Shown here: one piece after another, positions 8,435 to 17,274 of the stretch
How positions within the stretch are numbered: the stretch's first letter is position 1
Layout of the letters: every line of letters begins with the position of its first letter
Source: LMUY01 sp965199165
GTDB taxonomy: Bacteria > Pseudomonadota > Alphaproteobacteria > Acetobacterales > Acetobacteraceae
DNA length: 64,000 nt
Assembly (NCBI GenBank): GCA_965199165.1
Contig: OZ240681.1
Location: forward strand, 1,922,001-1,986,000
Direction: 5' to 3'
The notes under the pieces: generated by a model
Database searches by the model: none
The model's input: only the letters and a program-made list of their open reading frames with translations
Told to the model about the DNA's origin: nothing
Program-made: the position numbers and the translations under genes

Positions 8435-9999
8435 GGCTGCGGCCGCCCCGGCTGCGCACGGTGCTGCTGCTGGGCAACCTGGCGGTGCTGGCGCTGCCGG
8501 TGGCCGGGCTGTGGGCGCTGCGCCTGTACGAGAGCGCGCTGGTGCGGCAGACCGAAGCCGAGCTGGTCGCCCAGGCCGCCGTGCTGGCCGGCATCCTGCG
8601 GGAGCAGCTGCGCGCCACGCCCGCGCCGGACCAGCCATCCGGCCCGGCGACCCCGACCGCCGCGGCGCTCGACCTGGCGCGCCGGGCGGCGCTGGACCTG
8701 GCGTCCGACCCCGTGCTGCCGCCGCAGCCGGACGACGCGCCCGGCGCGCCGGCGGACCCGGCGCTGGCCAGGCTCGGGAAGGCGCTGAACCCGGTGCTGC
8801 GCGATGCCCAGGCGGTGACGCTGGCCAGCCTGCGCGTCACCGACCGCGCCGGCACCATTGTGGCGACCACGGGTGCCGATCTGGGCCGCAACCTGGCCGG
8901 CTGGGCGGAGGTGGCGGGCGTGCTGGCGGGCGAACCGCTCGGGGCGGGGATGCACCGGCGCGAGCCGGCGCAGACGGTGCCGGGCGGCATCAGCCGCACC
9001 GCCGGGCTGCGCGTGTTCGTCGCCCTGCCGGTGGATGACGGCACCGGCCGCCTGCTGGGCGCGGTGGTGCTGTCCCGCACGCCCAACACGCTCGGCAGCG
9101 CGGTCTGGGGCAAGCGCTGGCCGCTTGCGGGCCTGGCGCTGCTGCTGCTGGGCGGGGGCGCGCTGATGGCGGCCGGCATCTCCCGCCTGGTGACGCGGCC
9201 GCTCGGCGAGGTGGTGGCGCAGGCCCGCGCCGTCGCGGGCGGCGGCAAGGTGGCCCCGCTGGCCCGGCCCGGCACGCGGGAGGTCGCGTCGCTGTCCGAC
9301 GCGCTGGGCCGGATGGCGGCCACGCTGGAGCAGCGCGCCGGCTACATCAGCGGGTTCGCGGCCAGCGTGTCGCATGAGTTCAAGACGCCGATGGCCGCGA
9401 TCCGTGCCGCCGCGGAGCTGCTGGAGGAGCATGGCGCGGCACTGTCCGACGGCGAGCGGACGCGGCTGTCGGGCCTGGTGGTGGAGGGGGTCGCGCGGCT
9501 CGACCGGCTGGTGGGCCGCCTGCTCGACCTTGCGCGGGCGGATATGATGCGGGTGGCGCCGCGGGCGGGCGCGGGCGTGGCCGTGGCGCCGCTGCTGCAC
9601 CGCGTGGCAGCGCGCTTCCGGGCCGAGGGCGTGGCGGTGGATGTCGGTGACGCCGCCGGCTCCGCCTGGATCGGCGAGGATGCGTTGGACGCGGTGATGA
9701 GCGCGCTGGTCGAAAACGCGGCCCGACATGCCCCGGGCGCAGCGGTGCGCCTGGCAACCCGGGCGGAGCACGGCCGCCTGCGCATCGTCGTGGCCGATGA
9801 CGGCCCCGGCATCCCACCGGCGCATCGCGACCTGGCGTTCGAGCCGTTCTTCACCACCGCGCGGGACCGCGGCGGCACGGGGCTGGGCCTGCCGATCGTG
9901 CGCGCGCTGCTATCCGGCGTCGGCGGGACGGCGGAAGTGCTGCCGGGCACCGCAGGCGCGACCCTGGTGGTCGACCTGCCGGAATGGCAGGGAGCCTGA
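8425..9999 (+). CDS. creC: Membrane sensor histidine kinase, CreC-like
   Basis: 524 residues from GTG 8425, which overlaps the regulator stop. The frame stays open far upstream, but that part lies over creD and the regulator. It has a first membrane helix (LLLGNLAVLALPVAGLWAL), a periplasmic sensor region of about 200 residues, and a second helix near residue 240 (AGLALLLLGGGALMAAGI). HAMP follows, then HisKA with H317 in SVSHEFKTP. The HATPase domain has N-box VENAARHA, G1 DDGPGIP and G2 GGTGLGLPIV. It phosphorylates the adjacent regulator. Long Ala/Pro-rich stretches in the sensor region look poorly conserved. Confidence 0.9.
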   Translation: MRLRLRPPRLRTVLLLGNLAVLALPVAGLWALRLYESALVRQTEAELVAQAAVLAGILREQLRATPAPDQPSGPATPTAAALDLARRAALDLASDPVLPPQPDDAPGAPADPALARLGKALNPVLRDAQAVTLASLRVTDRAGTIVATTGADLGRNLAGWAEVAGVLAGEPLGAGMHRREPAQTVPGGISRTAGLRVFVALPVDDGTGRLLGAVVLSRTPNTLGSAVWGKRWPLAGLALLLLGGGALMAAGISRLVTRPLGEVVAQARAVAGGGKVAPLARPGTREVASLSDALGRMAATLEQRAGYISGFAASVSHEFKTPMAAIRAAAELLEEHGAALSDGERTRLSGLVVEGVARLDRLVGRLLDLARADMMRVAPRAGAGVAVAPLLHRVAARFRAEGVAVDVGDAAGSAWIGEDALDAVMSALVENAARHAPGAAVRLATRAEHGRLRIVVADDGPGIPPAHRDLAFEPFFTTARDRGGTGLGLPIVRALLSGVGGTAEVLPGTAGATLVVDLPEWQGA

Positions 10000-10034
10000 G
10001 CATCCCGCTTTTGGAAGGCGAGGGTCGTGCGTGC

Positions 10035-10076
10035 GGGACCCTCACCCCGGCCCTCTCCCAGAGGGAGAGGGAGAAG
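10035..10076. repeat. REP-like hairpin overlapping the 3' end of the DUF2339 gene
   Basis: GGGACCCTCACCCCGG precedes CCCTCTCCC (10051-10059), AGA, GGGAGAGGG (10063-10071), a perfect 9-bp stem. It sits between the convergent kinase and DUF2339 genes. The DUF2339 stop codon (10042-10044) lies inside the repeat, so the repeat encodes the last residues of that protein. Confidence 0.85.
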
Positions 10077-12675
10077 GGGAGGGAGGGAGTGGTGAGAGGT
10101 CGGGGGCGTCGGTGGCGACGAAGCGGCGGTAGACGGCGCCCAGCGCGATCAGCGTCAGGCCGAGGCCCAGGAAGGAGAGCACGCGCCACAGCCCGACCAG
10201 CCCCGCCATGTCGACCAGGAAGACCTTGGCCCCGGTCAGCGTCACCAGGGCCAGCGCCGCCAGGCGAAGCGGCTTCTGCCGTTGGATGATCCCGAGCGCC
10301 ATGAGGCCCAGGCCGCAGAGCAGCCACGCCCCCGACCAGGCCCACAGCTCGGCATCGTCGACCGGCGCTTGCGAGAAGCCCATGCCGTCCGGGTGGAACG
10401 CATGGCGGATCAGCAAGGTGACGTAGGCGAAGACCGCGACCAGTGCGTAGACCAGCAGGGGTGCCCGGGCGCGGGATGGCAGGGTCGGCGCGCGCAGGGC
10501 GGCGGCGGCGGCAAGCGCCGGGATCGCGTAGGCGGGCAGCAGGGCGTTCAGGACCGCTCCGGCGCCCGCGTCGGCATCCGAAAAGGCCGGGTTGGCCAGC
10601 AGCAGCACGGCGCCTCCGGCCAGGGCCACGCACCCGCCAACGCGTGCAGCCCATCCCAGCATGGGTCGCCCGGTGCGGCCCTGCAGGTGCAGCGCGAACA
10701 GTGCCAGCAGGGCGAGCGCGCTGACGTCCAACGCGACCTCCAGGAAGCTGGTGTCCGGCTGGCCCGGGTTGCGGCCGGTCACCCACTGCCGGATCTCCAG
10801 CAGGGCCAGCGCCGCGGTGAAGGCCGCACTGCACAGTTCCAGCACCGCGACGGCCAGGTCATCCGTCCGGCGCCGGAACATGCGCGCGGCCACCGCGAAG
10901 GCGACCGCTGCGCCGCCATAGGCAGGGACCAGCCCGTCCAGGAAAGGCGGCTGCCCGGTCGCCTCGTCAAGCACGTTCGGGTTCAGCAGCAGCCGGCAGA
11001 CCGCCAGTGCCGCCACCGCCAGCGCCACCCGGCGCAGCGCCGGCAGGTCGGCCCGGTGCTCGATGGCGGCCAGCGCCGGCACGAACAGCGCCAGTGCCAC
11101 CGTCAGCCATTGCGCGGACAGCACGGCGGCGCAGCCCAGCGCCAGCGCCGCCGTCGCGCCGGCGGCATGCACCCCGGCCCGCGCGCGGTCCCCTTCCCGC
11201 GCCGCGGCGGAGGCGGCGAGCGTGCCCAGTACCGCCACGCCCAGCGCGGCGGCGGCCCAGAGGTCATCGGGCTGGAATTCCTTCACGCGGGCATACAGGA
11301 TCGCCAGCGTCAGCACGGGCACGGCGGCGGCAAGCGTGCTCCAGCGCAGCGGCTGGGGGCGGCGACGTTCCCCCCACAGCCCGGCGGCCAGGATCAGCGC
11401 GGCCACGGCTGACGCGGTCAGCAGCAGCGGGCGCAGCGCTGCCGGCGCCCAGGCGCCCGGCAGCACCGCGATGACGGAGCCGCCGGCGGTGATCGCCTCG
11501 CCGGTGGGCCGCCATGGCGGCAGCCCCCACCCGGCCACCAGCAGCAGGAAGAGCAGTGCCCCCAACCAGGACAGGCGGTCCAGCCGCGGCTCGGCTGCCG
11601 CCTTGGCGATGGTCAGCGCCACCACCAGCAGCACGCCCGCCTGGGTCACCGCGGCGTCCGGCACGGCGAAGGACAGCAGCAACCCGACGCCGCCCAGCAC
11701 CGCCAACGGGACGTAGGCGAGCCGGCGGCCGAGCGGCTGCTCCAGCGCCGCGCCGGGCAGCAGCGCCAGCGCCAGCAGGACCACGGCCGGGATGAACAGC
11801 GCCGGCGCCCAGATGTCGGCCTGCGCACCGTCGATGATGACGAGGAGCACGAACCCGGCGCTCGCCGCCATCGTGGCCCAGCCGAGCCAGACCCAGGCGG
11901 TGTAGCGCATCACGGCCAGCGTGGCCGCGGCGACGAACAGCAGGTAGGCGAACAGGCCGGGCAGCGACGGCGCGCCCGTCTGCACCAGGAGGGGGGTGGC
12001 GAACGCGCCCACCAGGCCCACCGCCGCCACCAGCTGGCCCATGCGCAGCGACAGCGCCAACCCGGCCAGCGACGCCGCCGCCAGCAGGCCGAACGCGACG
12101 ATGCCGGGCACCATGCCGTAGAGCGGGCCCGCCATGTAGGCGGCGGCGAACAGCACGGCCACGCCACCCGCCGCGAGCGCACCGGGCGTGAAGTCCGGCA
12201 GGCGCGCCGGCCCGGCCGACCGCCGCCGCAGCCACTCGGACCCGGCGATCAGCAGCACGCCCAGCAGGACGGTCGCGGCGCAGCGCACCCCTGGGCCCAA
12301 CAGGCCCTCGTCGGACGCGTAGCGCACCAGGAACACGCCGGACAGCAGCAGCGCGGCGGCGCCCAGCCAAACGCCCCAGCGCGCAGTGAGCAGCTCCTCC
12401 CAGTCGCGGCGGCGGCGCGGCGGCGGCAGCTCGTCGAACGGGGTATCCGGCTCAGGCGCCCCGGCGGGTGCCGCGACAGGTTCGGCGATGGCAGGCGCCT
12501 GAGGTGGTGGCGGCGCTGCCGGGGCCGTGCGGAGCGCGCCCTGGGCGATGAGGCTGCGGAGCTGGTTCAACTCGGACACGGCGCGGTTCGCACGGAAGAA
12601 GCCGATGATCCCGAGCAGCCAGCCGATGCCGGCGATCACCAGCCCGAAGAGCAGCGGTTCGATGAAGTCGTCCAT
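10042..12675 (-). CDS. DUF2339 domain-containing large polytopic membrane protein
   Basis: 877 residues. An N-terminal helix (LLFGLVIAGIGWLLGIIGFF) is followed by a Pro/Ala-rich linker (about residues 50-95). A basic anchor RRRRDWEELLTARWGVWLGAAALLLSG then leads into some 20 or more hydrophobic helices that fill the rest. This matches the DUF2339 family, whose molecular function is unknown; members are inner-membrane proteins. GFFRANRAVSELNQLRSLI just after the first helix is a likely short coiled coil. The C-terminal tail (SPSPSPSGRGPG) is encoded by the repeat at 10035-10076 and is probably not conserved. The gene is not overlapped with its neighbours and converges with the kinase gene. Confidence 0.9.
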   Translation of the reverse strand: MDDFIEPLLFGLVIAGIGWLLGIIGFFRANRAVSELNQLRSLIAQGALRTAPAAPPPPQAPAIAEPVAAPAGAPEPDTPFDELPPPRRRRDWEELLTARWGVWLGAAALLLSGVFLVRYASDEGLLGPGVRCAATVLLGVLLIAGSEWLRRRSAGPARLPDFTPGALAAGGVAVLFAAAYMAGPLYGMVPGIVAFGLLAAASLAGLALSLRMGQLVAAVGLVGAFATPLLVQTGAPSLPGLFAYLLFVAAATLAVMRYTAWVWLGWATMAASAGFVLLVIIDGAQADIWAPALFIPAVVLLALALLPGAALEQPLGRRLAYVPLAVLGGVGLLLSFAVPDAAVTQAGVLLVVALTIAKAAAEPRLDRLSWLGALLFLLLVAGWGLPPWRPTGEAITAGGSVIAVLPGAWAPAALRPLLLTASAVAALILAAGLWGERRRPQPLRWSTLAAAVPVLTLAILYARVKEFQPDDLWAAAALGVAVLGTLAASAAAREGDRARAGVHAAGATAALALGCAAVLSAQWLTVALALFVPALAAIEHRADLPALRRVALAVAALAVCRLLLNPNVLDEATGQPPFLDGLVPAYGGAAVAFAVAARMFRRRTDDLAVAVLELCSAAFTAALALLEIRQWVTGRNPGQPDTSFLEVALDVSALALLALFALHLQGRTGRPMLGWAARVGGCVALAGGAVLLLANPAFSDADAGAGAVLNALLPAYAIPALAAAAALRAPTLPSRARAPLLVYALVAVFAYVTLLIRHAFHPDGMGFSQAPVDDAELWAWSGAWLLCGLGLMALGIIQRQKPLRLAALALVTLTGAKVFLVDMAGLVGLWRVLSFLGLGLTLIALGAVYRRFVATDAPDLSPLPPSPSPSPSGRGPG

Positions 12676-12729
12676 GACGGCACCTGACCATCATGCCCCG
12701 ACCGGGTCCAGCCTGACGGGCTTGGCGTG

Positions 12730-13848
12730 TCAGGCGGCCTCGCTGCGGCCGAGGCCGGTCACGCCCATCTCCGCCATCGTCTCCGCCACCGCGACCATGG
12801 CGCGGCCGATGTCGTCCGGGCCCACGGCGCCCATGCAGCCGATGCGGAAGGTGTTGGCCAGTGCCAGCCGACCGGGGAAGATGACGAAGCCGCGGCGCTT
12901 CATGCCCCCGAACAGCGCCTCGAAGCTGAAGGCCGGATGGTCCGGGTTGTGGAAGGTGGCCACGATCGGGCTGGCCACCGCGTCCGGCACCACGGTGCGG
13001 AAGCCCATCTGGCGCATGCCCTCCACCAGGCGGCGCCAGTTGGCGCGATAACGGGCAAGCCGTGCCTCCACCCCACCCTCGGCCGCATGCTCCCGGCACG
13101 CCTGGGCGAAGGCGGCCAGCACCTGCACCGGCGGGGTGAAGCGGAACATGCCCGTCCGGTCCATGTGCCGCGCTTGGTCGGCCAGATCGAGGCAGAGCGC
13201 GCGCGGCCGCGCGGCCGCGGCCAGATCGGCGCGGCGGACGATGGCCCAGCCGATGCCCGGCACGCCCTGCATGCATTTGTTGGAGGACACGGTGATGGCG
13301 GCGATGCCCAATGCCGGCGCGTCGATCTCCACCGCGCCGAACGAGGCGACGGCGTCCACCAGCAGGCCGATGCCGCGCGCCCGGCACAGCGCCGCCACGT
13401 CCTCCAGCGGGTTGAGGATGCCGGTGCTGGTCTCGCAATGCACGATGAAGACGTGGCTGATCGTGGCGTCCGCCTCCAACATGGCAGCGAACTGCGCGGC
13501 CGCCGGCGGCGTGAACGCGTCCGTCCGCAGCACGGCGACCGCCGTGCCGATCGCCTCGCAGATCTCGACCAGCCGGTCGCCATACACGCCGTTGCTGTGC
13601 ACCAGCAGCGTGCGGCCCGGCGGCACCAATGCCGCGATCGCCGCCTCGTTGGCGTAGGTGGCGCTGCCGGGCACGGGCACCGCGACGTAGTCGGCGCCTC
13701 CATGCGCCAGGCCGACCAGGGTGTCGCGCGCGAGCTGCAGATCGGCCTGGAACTCGGCGTCCCCGCTGGGCCGTTCCACCAGCATCGCCTCCCGCGTGGT
13801 GAGCGAGACGGAGACCGGGCCGGGGGTGAGGAGCAGGGGCTGTTGCAT
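12730..13848 (-). CDS. PLP-dependent class V aminotransferase, 2-aminoethylphosphonate:pyruvate transaminase (PhnW)-like
   Basis: 372 residues from ATG 13848; a TTG at 13884 is an alternative start. LLLTPGPVSVS at residues 5-15, HCETSTGILNPL at 138-149, the PLP aspartate D165 (LLVDAVASFGA) and the Schiff-base lysine K191 (SSNKCMQGVPG) are in family order. FRFTPPVQV resembles the PhnW phenyl/phosphonate-site region. PhnW converts 2-aminoethylphosphonate to phosphonoacetaldehyde. No phnX, phnA or phnY is in the window, so an alanine-glyoxylate or serine-glyoxylate aminotransferase role is also possible. It diverges from a peptide-type ABC transporter 68 bp away, which may import its substrate (inference). 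Confidence 0.85.
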   Translation of the reverse strand: MQQPLLLTPGPVSVSLTTREAMLVERPSGDAEFQADLQLARDTLVGLAHGGADYVAVPVPGSATYANEAAIAALVPPGRTLLVHSNGVYGDRLVEICEAIGTAVAVLRTDAFTPPAAAQFAAMLEADATISHVFIVHCETSTGILNPLEDVAALCRARGIGLLVDAVASFGAVEIDAPALGIAAITVSSNKCMQGVPGIGWAIVRRADLAAAARPRALCLDLADQARHMDRTGMFRFTPPVQVLAAFAQACREHAAEGGVEARLARYRANWRRLVEGMRQMGFRTVVPDAVASPIVATFHNPDHPAFSFEALFGGMKRRGFVIFPGRLALANTFRIGCMGAVGPDDIGRAMVAVAETMAEMGVTGLGRSEAA

Positions 13849-13916
13849 GGCCGGAGGCTGGCACGGTGCGTGCTTGTCGGGCAAGGTCGCTGCGAAAAGC
13901 CGTTCCGGAAGGTGCC

Positions 13917-15491
13917 ATGAAACGACACGCGATTGCCGCCCTGCTCGCCGCCGCCCTGGCGCTCCCCGCGCAGGCCGCGACCCGTGGGGGCACGCTCGTG
14001 TTCGGGCGTGCGATCGAAAGCCAGTACCTCGACCCCGTGCACACGGCGCAGAACGCCGATATCTGGCTGGCGCTGAACCTGTACGACACGCTGTTGCAGC
14101 CGAGTGCGGACGGCAAGACGGTCGAGCCCGGGCTGGCGCAAGGCTGGAAGGTTTCGGAGGACGGCAAGACGCTGACCTTCACCCTGCGCCCGGACCTGAA
14201 GTTCGCCGACGGTTCGCCGCTGATGCCGAGCGACGTGAAATGGTCGCTGGACCGCGCCCGGGCCAAGGAGTCGGGCGGCGAGTTCCAGTTCCTGCTCGCC
14301 TCGATCGACAGCATCGATGCGTCGGGCAGCGACACCGTCGTGCTGCACATGGCGCATCCGGACCCGGTGATCCTCCAATCGCTGGCGACGTTCAACTCCG
14401 GCATCATGCCGGAGAAGCTGCTGATGGCGGCACCCGGCGCCACGCTGGACGACAAGAGCAAGGCGTTCGCCGACCACCCGATCGGCTCGGGCCCGTTCAT
14501 GCTGAAGAGCTGGCAGCGCAACACCGAGATGGTGATGACGCGCAACCCCTATTACTGGAAGGCGGGCGCGGACGGCGCCAAGCTGCCCTACCTCGACGCC
14601 ATCCGCTTCGTCATCATCCCGGACGACGCCACCCGTATCCTGAAGCTGCGGGCCGGCGAGCTGGACATCGCGGAGTTCGTTCCCTACTCGCGCGTGGCCG
14701 AGCTGAAGGCCGATCCTAAGCTGGACATGGTGCTGTTTCCCGCCGCGCAGGTGAATTACTTCGCGTTCAACGCCCGCCCGACGCTGAAGGACGGCACGAA
14801 GAACCCGCTGGGCGACGTGCGCGTGCGCCAGGCGCTGAACTACGCCACCGACAAGGATGCGCTGATCCAGGTGGTGACGTATGGCGCCGGCACGCCCGAG
14901 CATTCCTTCATGCCGATGTCGACCCCGCTCTCGTTCGATGCCGGCGCGCTGTATCCGTATGACATCGCCAAGGCCAAGGCGCTGCTGACGGAGGCGGGCT
15001 ACCCCAACGGGTTCGACGTCACCTGCATGGTGCTGGCCGGCAGCGCCGACGACGCGGCCAAGGTGACGACGCTGCAGCAGCTTTGGGCGCAGGTTGGCGT
15101 GCAGCTGAAGGTCGAGCAGCTGGAGTCGGCCACGCGGCTGGCGCGCTACAACGCAGCCGACTTCCAGATGCGCACCTCGCTGTGGACCAACGACATCAAC
15201 GACCCGAGCGAGATCGCCAACATCTTCGCCTACTACCCGACGCGGCAGAACAACCGCTCCGGCTGGGACGACAAGCGCATCGACGAACTGTTCGAGCAGA
15301 GCCAGGCCGAGCTCGACCCGGCGAAGCGCGCCGCCGAATACAAGGAGATCCAGCAGCGCTACGTCGCCGCCGCGCCGATCACCTTCGCGTTCGAGGTGCC
15401 TTACCCGATCGCCATGTCGAAGAAGGTGCATGACTTCGTGCAGATCCCGCTGGGCAACAACATCTTCGTCGACACCTACCTCGACAAATAG
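13917..15491 (+). CDS. ABC transporter solute-binding protein, family 5 (peptide/opine/nickel)
   Basis: 524 residues from the ATG at 13917, preceded by GGAAGG. A Sec signal peptide (residues 1-20, cleaving after PAQA) is followed by the SBP family 5 fold: GGTLVFGRAIESQYLDP, then LNLYDTLLQPSADG, FTLRPDLKFADGSPL and DVRVRQALNYATDKDAL. It captures a peptide or similar solute in the periplasm for the following permeases and ATPases. First of five tightly packed genes (2-bp gap, then 4-bp overlaps). The solute is unknown; the flanking aminotransferase and hydantoinase genes hint at an amino-acid derivative. Confidence 0.92.
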   Translation: MKRHAIAALLAAALALPAQAATRGGTLVFGRAIESQYLDPVHTAQNADIWLALNLYDTLLQPSADGKTVEPGLAQGWKVSEDGKTLTFTLRPDLKFADGSPLMPSDVKWSLDRARAKESGGEFQFLLASIDSIDASGSDTVVLHMAHPDPVILQSLATFNSGIMPEKLLMAAPGATLDDKSKAFADHPIGSGPFMLKSWQRNTEMVMTRNPYYWKAGADGAKLPYLDAIRFVIIPDDATRILKLRAGELDIAEFVPYSRVAELKADPKLDMVLFPAAQVNYFAFNARPTLKDGTKNPLGDVRVRQALNYATDKDALIQVVTYGAGTPEHSFMPMSTPLSFDAGALYPYDIAKAKALLTEAGYPNGFDVTCMVLAGSADDAAKVTTLQQLWAQVGVQLKVEQLESATRLARYNAADFQMRTSLWTNDINDPSEIANIFAYYPTRQNNRSGWDDKRIDELFEQSQAELDPAKRAAEYKEIQQRYVAAAPITFAFEVPYPIAMSKKVHDFVQIPLGNNIFVDTYLDK

Positions 15492-15493
15492 GC

Positions 15494-16432
15494 GTGGCCC
15501 TCTTTGCCGTGATCGGGCGGCGATTGGGGCAGATCGTCGCGACGGTCGTGCTGGTGGCGTTGCTGGTGTTCGGCCTGATGCGGCTGCTGCCCGGCGACCC
15601 GGCGCTGATGCTGCTGGGGGACCGCGCCAGCGATGCGTCGATCGCCCAGATGCACCATGATCTGGGGCTGGACCGCTCGGTGGGCGTGCAGTTCTATGAA
15701 TTCCTGCTCCACACGGTCACTTTGCAACTCGGCGACTCCATCACCCTGCGCGTGCCGGTGTCGCAACTGGTGCGGGACGGACTGCCGATCACGCTGATGC
15801 TCACGGGGATGGCGGCGTTCCTGGCGCTGTTGATCGCCGTGCCGCTCGCCTTCGTGTCCGCGCTCCACCCGCGCAGCTGGATGGATGTGGCGATCCGGGC
15901 GGTGGCGCAGGTCAGCCTGTCCATGCCGGTGTTCTACATCGGCCTGGTGCTGCTCATCGGGCTGGCCGCCGGGCTGCACTGGTTCCCGGTGGGCGGAATC
16001 GGTACCGGCTTCTGGCAGGACCTCTATTACCTGTTCCTGCCGGCGATGACGCTGGCGCTGTCGCTGTCCGCCGTGCTGCTGCGCAACCTGCGGCAATCGC
16101 TGATCGAGGCGCTGGGTGCGGAGTATGTCAGCTTCGCCACCGCCAAGGGCCTGCCGCGCCGGCTGGTGCTCGGGCGGCACGTGCTGCGCAACGCCTGGGT
16201 GTCCACCGTCACGCTGCTGGGGCTGAACATCGGCTCCCTGGTGGGCGGCGCCGTCATCACGGAGACGGTGTTCGCCATCCCGGGCCTGGGTCGGCTGACC
16301 ATCGACAGCATCTTCGCCCGCGACTACCCGGTGGTGCAGGGGCTGACGATGGTGCTGGCGATCATGGTCTCCGTCGTGTTCCTGCTGGTCGACACGGTGC
16401 AGGCCCTGCTCGACCCACGCCTTTCCCGATGA
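15494..16432 (+). CDS. ABC transporter permease, DppB-like
   Basis: 312 residues from a GTG two bases after the binding-protein stop. It has six predicted helices with the family N-terminal helix ATVVLVALLVFGLMRLLPGDPA. The cytoplasmic EAA loop is EALGAEYVSFATAKGLPRRLVLGRHVLRNA. The C-terminus GLTMVLAIMVSVVFLLVDTVQALLDPR is characteristic of DppB/OppB. It forms the channel with the next gene product, with which it overlaps by four bases (ATGA). Confidence 0.93.
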   Translation: MALFAVIGRRLGQIVATVVLVALLVFGLMRLLPGDPALMLLGDRASDASIAQMHHDLGLDRSVGVQFYEFLLHTVTLQLGDSITLRVPVSQLVRDGLPITLMLTGMAAFLALLIAVPLAFVSALHPRSWMDVAIRAVAQVSLSMPVFYIGLVLLIGLAAGLHWFPVGGIGTGFWQDLYYLFLPAMTLALSLSAVLLRNLRQSLIEALGAEYVSFATAKGLPRRLVLGRHVLRNAWVSTVTLLGLNIGSLVGGAVITETVFAIPGLGRLTIDSIFARDYPVVQGLTMVLAIMVSVVFLLVDTVQALLDPRLSR

Positions 16433-17274
16433 GTGCGGCCGCCCTCCCGCTGCCACGGGCGCCGCGATGGCCGCGCCTGCCCTGGACGTTGCTGGCGGGC
16501 GGCGCGATCCTGTTGCTGCTGCTGGCCTGCGCGGTGGCGCCGGCGACCTTCGCACCCTACCCGCCGACGGGGTTCGACTTCCGCTCGCTGCTGAAGCCGC
16601 CGAGTTGGGCGCACCCGTTCGGCACCGACAATTTCGGCCGCGACATCCTGTCCCGCACCATCTGGGCCTGCACCGTCGACCTGCAGATCGCCATCTTCGC
16701 GACCGTCTTCCCGGCCGTGTTCGGCACGCTGGTGGGCAGCGTGCTCGGCTATGTCGGCGGCTGGACGGACGCGGTGTTCCGCCGGATCGTGGACGTGCTG
16801 ATCACCATCCCGTTCCTCGTGCTGGTCATCGTCATCGTCGCGGTGCTGGGGCCGGGCCTGCGCAACATGTACATCGCCATCTCGGCGGTGAACTGGATCA
16901 TCTATGCCCGGCTGATGCGGGGCGAGGTGCTGGCGCAGGCACAGCGGGACTATGCCGCCGCGGGGCGCGTGATGGGGTATGGCGCCCTGCGGATCATCTT
17001 CCGCCACCTGCTGCCGAACGCGATCTCTCCAGTGATCGTCTATTGGATGACGGATATGGCGCTGGCCATCCTGCTCGGCTCCTCGCTCGGCTACCTTGGC
17101 CTGGGGGCGCAGCCGCCGACTGCGGAATGGGGCGTGCTGATCGCGGACGGCAAGAACTTCATGACGACGGCCTGGTGGATGTCGATCTTCCCCGGCATCG
17201 CCATCGTGCTGGCCGGCACCGGCTTCAGCCTGTTCGGCGATGGCCTGGCGGACCTGCTGCGGCGGCGCGCCTGA
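16429..17274 (+). CDS. ABC transporter permease, DppC-like
   Basis: 281 residues. An N-terminal helix (LLAGGAILLLLLACAVAP) leads to the family signature HPFGTDNFGRDILSRTIW. The EAA loop is AQRDYAAAGRVMGYGALRIIFRHLLPNA, and the end reads GTGFSLFGDGLADLLRR, all typical of DppC/OppC. Second channel subunit of this importer. Its TGA stop overlaps the proposed CTG start of the next ATPase. Confidence 0.93.
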   Translation: MSAAALPLPRAPRWPRLPWTLLAGGAILLLLLACAVAPATFAPYPPTGFDFRSLLKPPSWAHPFGTDNFGRDILSRTIWACTVDLQIAIFATVFPAVFGTLVGSVLGYVGGWTDAVFRRIVDVLITIPFLVLVIVIVAVLGPGLRNMYIAISAVNWIIYARLMRGEVLAQAQRDYAAAGRVMGYGALRIIFRHLLPNAISPVIVYWMTDMALAILLGSSLGYLGLGAQPPTAEWGVLIADGKNFMTTAWWMSIFPGIAIVLAGTGFSLFGDGLADLLRRRA

